Shown: in pieces, positions 9,556 to 18,244 of the stretch
How the letters are laid out: every line of letters begins with the position of its first letter
How positions within the stretch are numbered: the first letter of the stretch is position 1
NCBI RefSeq assembly: GCF_008704425.1
Contig: NZ_CP023696.1
Span: 1 to 64,000, forward strand
From: Streptomyces fradiae ATCC 10745 = DSM 40063
GTDB taxonomy: Bacteria > Actinomycetota > Actinomycetes > Streptomycetales > Streptomycetaceae
Direction of reading: 5' to 3'
DNA: 64,000 nucleotides
Translations under genes and position numbers: made by a program
Notes under the pieces: model-generated
The model's input: the letters and a program-made list of their open reading frames with translations, nothing else
What the model was told of the DNA's origin: nothing
Databases searched by the model: none

Positions 9556-10216
9556 GGTGATCGTCGTCGACGACTTCTACCCGAACCCGGACGTCATCCG
9601 GGAACGGGCGCTCCGGTCGGAGTACGCGGACATCGCGTCCACGCGCTACCCCGGGTACCAGAGCCGGCACAGCATCCAGAGCGATGCCATCAAGCGCACC
9701 TTCGAAGCGCTGATCGGCGCCCGCGTCCAGGTCGACCGCTCCCGCTTCACCTGGGGCGGCTTCCGCTTCATCACGGGTGACTCGGGTCGCCAGACCACGG
9801 TGCACGCCGATGTGAACATCGACTGGGCAGCCATGGTCTACCTGACGCCCGGCGCCGACATGAGCACGGGGACGGGCTTCTTCCAGCACAAGGAGACCGG
9901 CCTGGAGGGGCCTCCGACGGACCGGCAGGCCCGGGCCCACGGCTTCGCCGACGCCTACGCCTTTCAGCAGGAGGTCGTCGCCCGGGACGAACGCGACCTG
10001 TCGAAGTGGGAGCTCACTACCACGATCGCCCCGGTCTACAACCGGCTCATCCTCTTCCGCGGGTGCGAGTTCTATCACGCTCCCCTCGCCGGCCTGGGCG
10101 ACGGCCCGGCCAGTTCACGGCTCACGCACAGCTTCTTCTTCAACGAGGTCCCCCTGCTGGGGCAGGCCACACACGCCATCACGGGCCCCCGGGCCCACTC
10201 GTCCGACGACCGGTAG
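9545..10216 (+). CDS. DUF6445-like Fe(II)/2-oxoglutarate-type oxygenase
   Basis: Protein of 223 residues. A candidate iron site of the 2-oxoglutarate oxygenase fold can be read as H87-A-D89 and H178, with R192 fourteen residues after the distal His, where such enzymes hold the 2-oxoglutarate carboxylate. The sequence belongs to what I recognise as the DUF6445 group, whose chemistry is not established to my knowledge. A hydroxylase acting on the peptide or on a carrier-bound amino acid would fit the O-methyltransferase two genes upstream. It forms a tandem duplication with the preceding gene and overlaps it by 11 bases. No signal peptide is visible, so it is probably cytoplasmic. Confidence 0.7.
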   Translation: MRSKVIVVDDFYPNPDVIRERALRSEYADIASTRYPGYQSRHSIQSDAIKRTFEALIGARVQVDRSRFTWGGFRFITGDSGRQTTVHADVNIDWAAMVYLTPGADMSTGTGFFQHKETGLEGPPTDRQARAHGFADAYAFQQEVVARDERDLSKWELTTTIAPVYNRLILFRGCEFYHAPLAGLGDGPASSRLTHSFFFNEVPLLGQATHAITGPRAHSSDDR

Positions 10217-10226
10217 GAGGGTGAGC

Positions 10227-10940
10227 ATGCGGCCGCTGCTGGACCTCATGGCCACAGAGTGCACCGGTGAGACTGCGAGCGACGACTGTGGGCTCGTCGC
10301 GGTCGATTCCATGGCGACGCTCACCACCGACCTCAGGTCGTACGCCGCCTCTCAGATCGACGTGGGCCGGGTGTACCACGACGCCGCAGAACTGACCGCC
10401 GCCGGCCACAACCTGCGCACCGTGCTCTTCGTGCGCGGCCTGGGCCGCGATCACGACCGGGACGTCTGGGTGGTCGACGGCTGGACGCTGCTGCGCGGCC
10501 ACGGGACTGGAACCGACTTGTCGCACGCGGACCTGCGCGGGGCCAAGCTCGCGGGCGCGCAGCTCACGGAGGCCGATCTCAGCGAGGCGGACCTGCGCGG
10601 CGCCGACCTGGCCAAGGCGGATCTCTCGGGGGCGGTCCTGGTCGGCGCCGACCTCGCCGGAGCCGTCCTGTACCGGGCGAGCCTGCTCAACGCCGACCTC
10701 ACGGAGGCGGATCTCCGGCGCACCTGCCTCATCCACGCCGACCTCCAGCGGGCGGTCTGCGCGCGCACCGCATTCCGTGGCGCGGACCTGACCGACTCCT
10801 ACCTGTGGGACGTCGACCTGTCTTCGGCGTACCTCGACGGTGCGGAGCTGCACCGTGCCAGCGACCTCGAAGGAAAGCGAGCGACCGCCGACGTGGGCGG
10901 CGCACGCCCTTCGACGCAGACGACGAAGGGACGTGCCTGA
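10227..10940 (+). CDS. Pentapeptide-repeat protein
   Basis: Protein of 237 residues. From about residue 95 to 210 it is built of A-[DN]-L-x-x repeats (for example ADLRG, ADLSE, ADLAK), enough for four to five turns of a right-handed quadrilateral beta-helix. The N-terminal 90 residues are a separate domain without repeats. Pentapeptide-repeat proteins often act as scaffolds, and a subset (Qnr, AlbG type) protect DNA gyrase from antibiotics by mimicking DNA. Both roles are possible here: self-resistance or a docking surface for pathway enzymes. ATG 10227 follows GGAGG at the right distance; GTG 10221 lies too close to that site. It shares one base with the next start (TGATG). Confidence 0.8.
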   Translation: MRPLLDLMATECTGETASDDCGLVAVDSMATLTTDLRSYAASQIDVGRVYHDAAELTAAGHNLRTVLFVRGLGRDHDRDVWVVDGWTLLRGHGTGTDLSHADLRGAKLAGAQLTEADLSEADLRGADLAKADLSGAVLVGADLAGAVLYRASLLNADLTEADLRRTCLIHADLQRAVCARTAFRGADLTDSYLWDVDLSSAYLDGAELHRASDLEGKRATADVGGARPSTQTTKGRA

Positions 10941-12175
10941 TGCAGTGGGATCGCCGCCCGGCCATCACCCGGAGCGCGTTTCAGGAGGTGCTGATCGGCC
11001 TCGAGTACGGCGACCGGGAACACCCCGCAGACATCTTCTCGCGCGCGTGCGTCGAGTCGTTCGAGGAGTCCGACGGAACCCGCTTCGGCTACCGGTTCAC
11101 ACAGGTCTTCGAGGCGACCGTCCTCCACGAGGTGGCGGTGCTCGAACAGGTGCCATCCGAACGGGTCGCCCGACTCGACCATCGGCCGACCGCCACGATG
11201 CGCCGCCTCGGCGAGGCGCTGGACCACCGTGCCGACCTCACGCTCGTCCAGCGCGTGAACCTCGCTTCGGCGCTGATCAGCGTCGCCCGCCCGGCCTTGG
11301 CCGACACCGTACTGACCGAGGTGCGGCCGTTGGCGGCCGGACACCGTGAGCGCTTCGAGGTGGCCTGGCTCACGTTCGTCCTGGCCAACCGCCAGGACGA
11401 CCCTCGACGGTCGGCCGAGGCGTTCGCCGTCATGCGTGACGCGATCACGGCGGGCGAGGTACCGCCCGGTCGGGCCCTCGACGCCTGCGCGCAGGGCGTG
11501 GTGTGGTACCTCAAGCGCCAGGAAGTCACCCACGACGACTTCGTGTGGAGCGTGCGCGTCGGCAACGCCCTCGCCCAGCGCGCGGAGACGGCAGGGGATC
11601 CGGCCACCGTTTCCTCGTGGTACCGGGGACTGGCCATGCTGCCGGCGGCCAGGGGAATGGCGGAACGGACCCGCTCGTACATGGAGTCGGCGCGTGCCGC
11701 GGCGGAAGAGACGATCCAGCGACGGCCGCGCGCCTATGCGCTCAACTTGATGAAGACCTACCACGAGTCTTCTCTCAAGGAGCACATGTACGTCACACGC
11801 GACGTCGACGCCGCGGTCGAGTCGGGCCATGCGCTCATCGCCCTCGATCCCGAGTGGTCCATCAGCTACGGCGAACTGGCCGAGGCGTACGCGCGGTTCG
11901 GCCAGTGCCGCAAGGCCGCGGAGCTGTACGACGTCGCGGTCAGCAAGGGCGCGCCGTACGTGGGACACCATCTGCTCAAGGCGGCGGCGTCCTGGGAGAA
12001 GGCGGGAGAACCCGCGTCGGCACTCGCCCGGTACGAGGATCTGGCCGCGCTCGTGCCGGGCAATGCCGAGGTGCTGACCAGCGGCCTGGCATGCGCGCGT
12101 CGTCTGGCGCATCCGTCGGCGCGTGCGTTCGAAGCCGCTCTGGAACGCCTCGACGCCGTCCGGGCCGCCTCATGA
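10940..12175 (+). CDS. TPR-like helical repeat protein
   Basis: Protein of 411 residues made almost wholly of amphipathic helices. TPR-like units are visible in the last third (pattern A-x-x-Y-x-x-x-G-x-x-x-x-A, for example in the region around residues 300-380). It has no signal peptide and no catalytic motif that I can see. Such proteins bind peptides or other proteins. It lies between the pentapeptide-repeat and beta-propeller genes, overlaps both (TGATG and ATGA), and may form a docking platform with them. The frame is open upstream to 10805, but that part overlaps the pentapeptide gene and ATG 10940 is the coupled start. Confidence 0.65.
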   Translation: MQWDRRPAITRSAFQEVLIGLEYGDREHPADIFSRACVESFEESDGTRFGYRFTQVFEATVLHEVAVLEQVPSERVARLDHRPTATMRRLGEALDHRADLTLVQRVNLASALISVARPALADTVLTEVRPLAAGHRERFEVAWLTFVLANRQDDPRRSAEAFAVMRDAITAGEVPPGRALDACAQGVVWYLKRQEVTHDDFVWSVRVGNALAQRAETAGDPATVSSWYRGLAMLPAARGMAERTRSYMESARAAAEETIQRRPRAYALNLMKTYHESSLKEHMYVTRDVDAAVESGHALIALDPEWSISYGELAEAYARFGQCRKAAELYDVAVSKGAPYVGHHLLKAAASWEKAGEPASALARYEDLAALVPGNAEVLTSGLACARRLAHPSARAFEAALERLDAVRAAS

Positions 12176-13440
12176 GCTACGTGACGCAGGAGGCGCACGG
12201 CCCGGACGAGGGCCCGGCCGGAGCGCCGCGGGTCGGCCGGAGCGCCGCGCCGCCGGCTCCCCGGTTCCGTCACGATCCGCTCAAGGGGATCCTCCCGCTG
12301 AGGCCAGACGGGGGGACGACCGTGCGGTGGGACACGGAACCGGTCGTGTGCGGCCACGCCGAGCTGTTGCACCACGGTGACCGGGACGGCGCGGGCATCC
12401 CCGTCCCGGTGTGTGCCTCGCCGGTCGCCGTGCCGGGGGTCGGCACGGTGGTCGGCAGCTACGACGGGCGTGTCCGGCTGTACGACCGTACGTTGACGAA
12501 GGCGTACTGGCACGTACGGCTCGGCGGCCCGATCTACTCCTCGCTCGTGGCGGACCGCTCGCGCCGGCGCGTCGTGGTGGCGACCACCAGCGGCGAGGTG
12601 GCCTGCGTCGACCTGCGTGGCACGGTGATCTGGCGGACGCAAACCGGGGCCGGGATCTACGCGACGCCCACTCTGCTACCCGAAGCCGACCTGCTGGTGC
12701 TGACCGCTTTCGACAGCCGTTGCCTCGGCATCGACCTCGCCACGGGTACGGTGCGCTTCGCGCGTGACCTGCCGCGTCCGTGGCACGCCGGTATCGGATC
12801 GGCGGCGCACCGTGACGCGTACGCCAGCCCCGCCACGACGGCGGACGGCAACGCCGTCGTCGCGTGTGCGGAGTACGTACTGTGCCTGCGGCCGGACGGC
12901 ACGGAGACGTGGCGTTACGAGGCGGGCCACACGATCAAGTCCTCGCCCGTGGTGCTCACGGGGCGCGACGAGGTCGCCGTGTGCCCGGTCGACGGCCGGT
13001 GCCTCTTCCTCGACTCCGGTTCCGGCGTGCTGCGCGGTGTGGCGGAACTGGGGGGCAAGGTGGTGGCCAGCCCGGCTGCGTCCGGCCGCTTCCTGGTGGT
13101 CGGCACCCAGGACGGCACGGCCCACGGCATCGATGCAGACCGGCGGTCCGTGGTCTGGAGCGCCCCGGGGTATGGCCCCCGCGAGTACACGTCGTTCACC
13201 GTGCTGCCCGACGGCGGCGTCACGGCGGTGGTGTCCCGCGGCAACGCCGTCGGACTGCGCCCGGAGGACGGTCGCTTCCTGTGGGAGACCAGTCAGGTTC
13301 TCGGCCTCGCCGATCACGACCCCGCGATGGACGTCACGCCGGTGCCGGCGCCGGACGGCAGCATGTACGGCGGCTCGTACTCGGGCATGCTGTACCACTT
13401 CCGGTTCCGCACGGCCGAGACCGCGAAGGAGCGGCCATGA
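12172..13440 (+). CDS. PQQ-like beta-propeller protein, cytoplasmic
   Basis: Protein of 422 residues with about seven blades of the PQQ/BamB type. Repeats of the pattern G-x-V-x-x-x-D-x-x-x-G-x-x-x-W are seen, for instance SYDGRVRLYD, TSGEVACVD and DLATGTVRF. Enzymes of this fold (quinoprotein dehydrogenases) bind PQQ in the periplasm, but this protein has no signal peptide and I see no clear PQQ or heme site, so a binding or scaffold role is more likely. Its start ATG 12172 overlaps the TPR gene and its stop overlaps the SDR start, both by 4 bases. In the pathway it could present the peptide or carrier protein to the oxidoreductases; this is inference. Confidence 0.7.
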   Translation: MSYVTQEAHGPDEGPAGAPRVGRSAAPPAPRFRHDPLKGILPLRPDGGTTVRWDTEPVVCGHAELLHHGDRDGAGIPVPVCASPVAVPGVGTVVGSYDGRVRLYDRTLTKAYWHVRLGGPIYSSLVADRSRRRVVVATTSGEVACVDLRGTVIWRTQTGAGIYATPTLLPEADLLVLTAFDSRCLGIDLATGTVRFARDLPRPWHAGIGSAAHRDAYASPATTADGNAVVACAEYVLCLRPDGTETWRYEAGHTIKSSPVVLTGRDEVAVCPVDGRCLFLDSGSGVLRGVAELGGKVVASPAASGRFLVVGTQDGTAHGIDADRRSVVWSAPGYGPREYTSFTVLPDGGVTAVVSRGNAVGLRPEDGRFLWETSQVLGLADHDPAMDVTPVPAPDGSMYGGSYSGMLYHFRFRTAETAKERP

Positions 13441-14189
13441 AGCGCGCGCTGGTGATCGGAGCGAGCCAGAGCCTGGGTTCCCATCTCGCGACCCGGCTGG
13501 CCTCGAACGGATGGCAGGTGGTCGGCACCGGACGCCGCCCGGCATCGGAGGTGCCCGGCTCCGAGGGGTTCGCGTACGAGCGGCTCGACCTGTCCGACCC
13601 GGAGGAGGCCCACCGGTTTCTGGAGGGAGCGGGCAGCGACGCATACGACCTCGTCGTCCACAACGCGGTGACGTACGGCGCCATCCCAGGCAAGCCCCCA
13701 GCACTCGACGAGTTGGAGGCCATGTTCCGGGTGAACGCGCTCGTCCCCTACCGTCTGCTGCACGGCGTGCTCGCCGCCCAGCCGACGGACCGCTTCTGCT
13801 CCTGTGTCGTGGTCAACTCCGATTCGATCTACCACGCCACCAAGCAGTCCGCACCATACGCCGCGACCAAGGCGGCGCTGCGCGTCCTGACGACTTCGCT
13901 GGCCGACACCTTCCGATCCGCCCAGGTGAGTGTGGCGACCCTGCTCCTCGGGCCCCTGCCCGATCCGCGGAAGCTGGCGGACTTCCAGCGGGTCGCGGAG
14001 CGGCACGACGTCCCCGTCGAGGACGTGAAACGCGCCTTCCTCCGTAAGGCGAACCCGTTCTACGTCATCGACGACCTCATCGGCTTCGACGCCTGCTACC
14101 GGAGCGTCGAGTACCTCGCCGGGCTCGGGCCCGCCGGCAACGGCATGGTGTGCCGCCTCGACGGGGGTTCAGCCGGCTCCCTCATCTGA
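13437..14189 (+). CDS. Short-chain dehydrogenase/reductase (SDR)
   Basis: Protein of 250 residues with the classical SDR layout: nucleotide loop GASQSLG at 8-14, a Ser in VVNSDS near 127-129, and the catalytic Tyr141 and Lys145 in YAATK. The family oxidises alcohols or reduces ketones with NAD(P). It is directly followed by an aminotransferase, so a simple two-step route is possible: the SDR makes a carbonyl (or removes one) and the aminotransferase handles the amine. The start overlaps the propeller gene (ATGA). A 44-base gap to the next gene breaks the chain of overlaps. Confidence 0.82.
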   Translation: MKRALVIGASQSLGSHLATRLASNGWQVVGTGRRPASEVPGSEGFAYERLDLSDPEEAHRFLEGAGSDAYDLVVHNAVTYGAIPGKPPALDELEAMFRVNALVPYRLLHGVLAAQPTDRFCSCVVVNSDSIYHATKQSAPYAATKAALRVLTTSLADTFRSAQVSVATLLLGPLPDPRKLADFQRVAERHDVPVEDVKRAFLRKANPFYVIDDLIGFDACYRSVEYLAGLGPAGNGMVCRLDGGSAGSLI

Positions 14190-14233
14190 CCGCACCGTCC
14201 CCCGGGCGCACCGCCCTGACCCAGGAGATACCG

Positions 14234-15484
14234 ATGACGCACCAACCCCACGTCCTGTGGCCGCTCATGATGCCCGTCGAATGGCAGGGCGACGACGACT
14301 ACTGCACCGTTTCCGCCCGCGGGGTGCGGCTGACGTTCAGCGACGGTGACGAGGTCCTGTGTGGGACGAGTGGGTTGTGGAACTGTGTCCTCGGCTACGG
14401 CAACGAGGCCATCGCGACCGCGGTGTTCGAGGCGTTGCGCGACGCGTCGTATCTCAGCGTGTACCGGTACGAGAACGTGTACGCGCGCCGGGCAGCCGAG
14501 GCGCTGCGCGAGGTGGCGGGGGCCGAGCACTTCGGCCGGGTGCTCTTCTCGACCTCCGGTGGCGCCGCCAACGACCTCGTCATGAAGGTGGTGCGGCACT
14601 ACTTCGCGCTGCGCGGCGAGCACGTCCGCAAGGGAATCGTCGGGCTCGACGGAGGCTGGCACGGTCTCACCTACGGCGCCGCCGCCCTGACCGGCGCGGA
14701 TCTGGGTCATCGTGTGTACGGGATCGACCGGCGGCTCGTCACCCACGTCCGCCCCAACGAGTCCGAGGAACTGGAACGCCTGCTCGACAAGCACCGCGGC
14801 CGGATCGCGGCCGTCGTGGTGGAACCGGTCCTGGGCACGCCGGCCCTCGAACTGTCCGACGCGTACGTGGCGGAGCTGCTGCGGCTGCGCCGGGAACATG
14901 GGTTCTTGCTGGTCGCCGACGAGGTCACCACGGGGTTCTGGCGGGTGGGCCCCTTCTTCGCGAGTCAAGCCTGGCCGGAGCCGCCGGACATTCTGGTGAC
15001 CTCCAAGAGCCTGACCAACGGCACTATGGCCGCGTCCGCGGTGATCGTGTCCCACGACGTCGCCGACGCGTTCGTCCACGCGGGTGCGGTCCTGGGCCAC
15101 GGCGAGACGCAGGCGGGTACACCGGCCACGGCCGCGGCGGTGCTGGCGACGCTCGACGAGATGCGCCGCCTCGACGGCGCGTCCCTCAGCACCGCCCTGT
15201 CCGGACGGCTCGACGCCGAATTGGATGCCCTGGTCGGCGAGGTCGACCAGGTCACGTCCGCCTCCGGACGCGGCTGCCTGCGCGCGATCATGCTCCGTCA
15301 TCGCGGTGAGCCGCTCTCCGACGCCGAAGTCGCCGCGCTGGTCGCGGCGATCCGCAGAGAGGGTGCTCTGGTCCATCCGGGGCCGAGCTGCGTCCAGATC
15401 CTGCCCGCGTTGGTCTACTCGCCGGAGGACACGTGCTCGCTGTTCGACTCGATCCGCGCCGGCGTCAAACGCCACTTTCGCTGA
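14234..15484 (+). CDS. Class III PLP-dependent aminotransferase
   Basis: Protein of 416 residues of the class III (ornithine/GSA aminotransferase) fold. Landmarks are the cofactor contact region STSGGAAND, the aspartate motif in VADEVTTGFWR, and the PLP lysine K258 in TSKSLTNG. Class III enzymes act on amines away from the alpha carbon, or on aldehydes and ketones. Aminotransferases of this class finish C-terminal amines in daptide RiPPs, but the decarboxylase-type partner of that pathway is not seen here. ATG 14234 has AGGAG at the right spacing; the reading frame is open further upstream without a ribosome site. The adenylation gene follows after 55 bases. Confidence 0.85.
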   Translation: MTHQPHVLWPLMMPVEWQGDDDYCTVSARGVRLTFSDGDEVLCGTSGLWNCVLGYGNEAIATAVFEALRDASYLSVYRYENVYARRAAEALREVAGAEHFGRVLFSTSGGAANDLVMKVVRHYFALRGEHVRKGIVGLDGGWHGLTYGAAALTGADLGHRVYGIDRRLVTHVRPNESEELERLLDKHRGRIAAVVVEPVLGTPALELSDAYVAELLRLRREHGFLLVADEVTTGFWRVGPFFASQAWPEPPDILVTSKSLTNGTMAASAVIVSHDVADAFVHAGAVLGHGETQAGTPATAAAVLATLDEMRRLDGASLSTALSGRLDAELDALVGEVDQVTSASGRGCLRAIMLRHRGEPLSDAEVAALVAAIRREGALVHPGPSCVQILPALVYSPEDTCSLFDSIRAGVKRHFR

Positions 15485-15539
15485 GCTGCGATGGAAGGCG
15501 GGGAGCGGTGCGGCAGGACAAGGGGACGAGGAGGCGGCG

Positions 15540-17072
15540 GTGAAGGATCTCGGAGGCGGGCGGATCCCTCCTGCCGAGGGCGCCGGGTTTCGTCGCGTGG
15601 ACGCGTGGGTCTCCGCGGTGCGGGCCGCGACGCCCGAGGCGACAGCGCTCCAGGACGGGGATCGGCGCGTCACGTACGCGGAACTCGACCGTGAAGCGGA
15701 CCGCGTCGCCCGCATGATCTCGGCTCGCGGTGTCGCTCCCGGCGGCGCCGTCGGCGTCCGGATGCGGCGGGGGTGGCGCCTGTACGCCGCGCTGCTGGGC
15801 GTCTGGAAACACGGGTCCGCATACGTCCCCGTCGATGTCTCCTACCCCCGTGCCCGCCAGGACCACATCATCGCCGACTCGGGGATGGGCCTGCTGGTGG
15901 AGAACGGGGAGGGAGAAGCCGGCTTCGCGATGCGCGTGCTCGACCCGCGGCCCGCGCGTACGCCGCTTCCGCCTGACACCGCGTACGTGCTCTACACCTC
16001 CGGGTCGACGGGCCGTCCCAAGGGGGTCGTCCTGCGACACGCGAACGTCCTGGCCTTTCTGGACGGTGTCGTCCGCACCTTCCAGTTCGGGAGCGATGAC
16101 ATCTGGGCCCAGTTCACCTCACCGTGCTTCGACATCAGTGTGGCGGAGATCTGGATCCCGCTCGTCACGGGCGGACGGTTCGTGGTCGTTCCCGAGGACG
16201 TGGCAAGCGCACCGACAGCCTTCCAGCGGCTCCTGGCCGACCGTCGGGTGAGTGTACTGAGCCAAGTACCCACAGTCTTCCGGTACCTGCTGAACGCTCT
16301 GGAAGAGGAGGGGGCCGCGCTGCCGTGTCTTCGGCGGATACTGCTGTGCGGAGAACCCGTCGAACCGCACACCGTGCTGCGCTGGCTGAAGTCCGGGATC
16401 GCGCCCGCCGCGAGGGTCTACAACCTGTACGGCCCGACCGAGGCAACCGTCTACGCCACCTGGCAGGAGCTGGCTGAGGAGAACCTCGACCCCGCCCGAT
16501 CCGACACGCCGATCGGCAGGGCCCTGCCGCACGTAACGGTCACCGTCCTGGAAGGGGGCAGACCAGCCCCTGCGGGCCGGACCGGTGAGATCCATCTGGG
16601 CGGCGCCGGTGTGGCCTGGGGCTACCTGGGACTGCCCGACCGGACAGCCCGCAGCTTCGTCACCGTCGACAGCGGCACGACGGAACGTTGGTACCGGACC
16701 GGGGACCTGGCCCGCGTCGAGCAGGACAGGCTGTGGTTCGAGGGGCGCACCGACACGCAGGTGAAGCTGCGTGGCCTGCGCATCGAGCTCGGGGAGGTGG
16801 AAGCACTGCTCAACGCCCACGACAACATCCGCGAGGCCGCGGTCGTCATGACGAGGAGAGCCCACGGCGACCCCTTCCTTGTGGCGTGCTGCGTGCCATC
16901 GCCCGGCTCTGTCGCGGCCGACGTCCCCGCACTGCGCGCCTACCTGGCAGAGCGTCTGCCGCCGTACATGATGCCGTCTCGATTCGTCGATGTCCCAGCA
17001 CTGCCTCTGACGTTGAACAGCAAGCTCGACCGGAAACGGCTCGAAGAACTCGTACGCCTGGAGATTGCGTGA
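15540..17072 (+). CDS. Free-standing NRPS-type adenylation enzyme
   Basis: Protein of 510 residues that activates an amino or other acid as its adenylate. Core motifs are complete: A3 LYTSGSTGRPKG near 150, A4 FDISVAEIW near 195, A5 YNLYGPTEAT near 295, A8 RGLRIELGEVE near 412 and the A10 lysine in LNSKLDRKRL near 494. Asp in A4 is where alpha-amino acid activating domains hold the amino group. My hand alignment with GrsA gives the pocket code D-I-A-T-L-C-L-V-Y-K, which I cannot assign. There is no condensation or thioesterase domain. GTG 15540 follows GAGGAGG. The natural partner is the carrier protein 57 bases downstream. Confidence 0.88.
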   Translation: MKDLGGGRIPPAEGAGFRRVDAWVSAVRAATPEATALQDGDRRVTYAELDREADRVARMISARGVAPGGAVGVRMRRGWRLYAALLGVWKHGSAYVPVDVSYPRARQDHIIADSGMGLLVENGEGEAGFAMRVLDPRPARTPLPPDTAYVLYTSGSTGRPKGVVLRHANVLAFLDGVVRTFQFGSDDIWAQFTSPCFDISVAEIWIPLVTGGRFVVVPEDVASAPTAFQRLLADRRVSVLSQVPTVFRYLLNALEEEGAALPCLRRILLCGEPVEPHTVLRWLKSGIAPAARVYNLYGPTEATVYATWQELAEENLDPARSDTPIGRALPHVTVTVLEGGRPAPAGRTGEIHLGGAGVAWGYLGLPDRTARSFVTVDSGTTERWYRTGDLARVEQDRLWFEGRTDTQVKLRGLRIELGEVEALLNAHDNIREAAVVMTRRAHGDPFLVACCVPSPGSVAADVPALRAYLAERLPPYMMPSRFVDVPALPLTLNSKLDRKRLEELVRLEIA

Positions 17073-17129
17073 CGCATCTCTGTGACACGGCTGGACGCGT
17101 CGACACGCGGGCGAGAAGGGAAGGCTGGA

Positions 17130-17372
17130 ATGGAATCGGAGATGCTTGCCCTGGTCGCGCGGATCTGGCGCGACGTCCTGGCAGTCGAGACGATCGAACC
17201 CACCGATGACTTCTTCGAACTGGGCGGCCATTCACTTCTCGGGAGCCAGGTCCTGGCCCGGCTCGGCAAAGAGACCGGAGCGAGGCTCTCCTTGCGGCTG
17301 TTCGCGGAATGTCCCACGCTCGAATCCTTCGCGCATGCCGTGGACGCGGAGGTGAGAGCCGGGCGCCGCTGA
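17130..17372 (+). CDS. Free-standing peptidyl/acyl carrier protein
   Basis: Protein of 80 residues with the phosphopantetheine site Ser35 in ELGGHSLLG, preceded by the DDFFE motif usual in NRPS carrier domains. ATG 17130 follows AAGGGAAGG. It should be loaded by the adenylation enzyme encoded just upstream and holds the activated residue as a thioester for the oxygenase, SDR or aminotransferase to modify. Transfer off the carrier could be made by the KAS III-like acyltransferase at 3.4-4.4 kb. No dedicated phosphopantetheinyl transferase is in the window, so one from elsewhere in the genome must serve. It is the last gene of the plus-strand cluster. Confidence 0.9.
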   Translation: MESEMLALVARIWRDVLAVETIEPTDDFFELGGHSLLGSQVLARLGKETGARLSLRLFAECPTLESFAHAVDAEVRAGRR

Positions 17373-17686
17373 GTAATCGGAACCGGATCCCGCAGCAGCG
17401 CCAAGACGGCACGGCGACGTCGTCGGAAGGCCCACACCGCTCTCTGACGTTCCCCAGAGCCCCTCGTGGAGATGCTGCCGGACGGGACGGAGGTCAAGCT
17501 CATCCCGGCAGTCTCCGGCAGCTCGCCGCCCTCGGATTGGAGTGGGCAGCAGCTGACGTTTGCTGTGCTGGGCGGCGTCGGCCGTACTGCGTCCCTGACG
17601 GGCGTCTTCTTTTGAGGGCGCCTGCCCGTTCCGCCACCTCTTGCCGATTCGGTAGTTGTCAATCCCACCGCTCGAGCCCAGCCCTG
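17373..17686. other. Convergent gap with a possible small remnant
   Basis: Space between the carrier protein gene and tpg. It contains one short open frame, ATG 17472 to TGA 17615 (47 residues, ending TASLTGVFF), with plausible codon use but no ribosome site of note. It may be the tail of a lost gene. No terminator hairpin is obvious. Confidence 0.35.
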
Positions 17687-18241
17687 TCAGTAGGAGACGT
17701 CAAAGTAGTCGATATCGGTGAGGGCGACTTCGAGGCCTGCGGCGCGGCGTCCGCCGTCTTTGAAGTACACCTCCTGCAGTCCTTCGGCGACGATGTCACG
17801 CATCTGCTGGTCGGTGGCGCCCTGTTGCTGGGCTTCGAACAGCCGGCGGGCGTAGGCCGGCGGAAGGTGGACGGTCAGGCGGCGCATCCGGCCGTCGTCG
17901 GTGCTGCCGACTGGGGCGGTGTAGCCGAACCGGGCCCTGGTCTCGATGGTGATGCCGGTCGTGGTGGCGGCCTGTTTGCGGTGGCGCCCTCGGACTTTCG
18001 GCTGCCAGCGGGCGCGGACGGCGGCGTCGATCCGGTCGGCGATGGGCTTGGGCGGGTGTTTGCGCTCGCCGGTGAGGTAGCGCTCCACCGATCGCTGACT
18101 GACCCCGATCTCGACCGCGACAGCCTTGGTGGTCTTCATCTGCGCCACCAGGAAGTTGATACGGGCTTTGAGGCTCTTGGGCGGCTCGCGTGTGAACGCC
18201 TCCTGGTCCGCCCGCTCGATAGCATCCTCGATCTCTCCCAC
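17687..18241 (-). CDS. tpg: Terminal protein Tpg
   Basis: Protein of 184 residues, the length and pattern of Streptomyces Tpg, the protein that is covalently bound to the 5' ends of archetypal telomeres and primes end patching. An N-terminal helix-turn-helix (residues 35-60) is followed by the ARWQPKVR segment, the GYTAPVGSTDD segment and the acidic aromatic C-terminus ending DIDYFDVSY. Thr114, the residue reported as the deoxynucleotidylation site in Tpg, is present at exactly that number in VGSTDD. The start is GTG 18241, 3 bases after the stop of the wHTH gene. It is the third gene of the tap operon. I am confident of the family; that it caps the telomere at base 1 is inference. Confidence 0.92.
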   Translation of the reverse strand: MGEIEDAIERADQEAFTREPPKSLKARINFLVAQMKTTKAVAVEIGVSQRSVERYLTGERKHPPKPIADRIDAAVRARWQPKVRGRHRKQAATTTGITIETRARFGYTAPVGSTDDGRMRRLTVHLPPAYARRLFEAQQQGATDQQMRDIVAEGLQEVYFKDGGRRAAGLEVALTDIDYFDVSY

Positions 18242-18244
18242 CGG

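Noticed and set aside
12172..13440. Periplasmic PQQ-dependent dehydrogenase
   Set aside because: No signal peptide, no recognisable PQQ-binding residues and about half the usual length. A cytoplasmic propeller fits better.
17373..17686. tRNA gene or attachment site after the carrier protein gene
   Set aside because: A GTTCCGCCACC-like stretch suggested a tRNA end, but no cloverleaf can be drawn around it.
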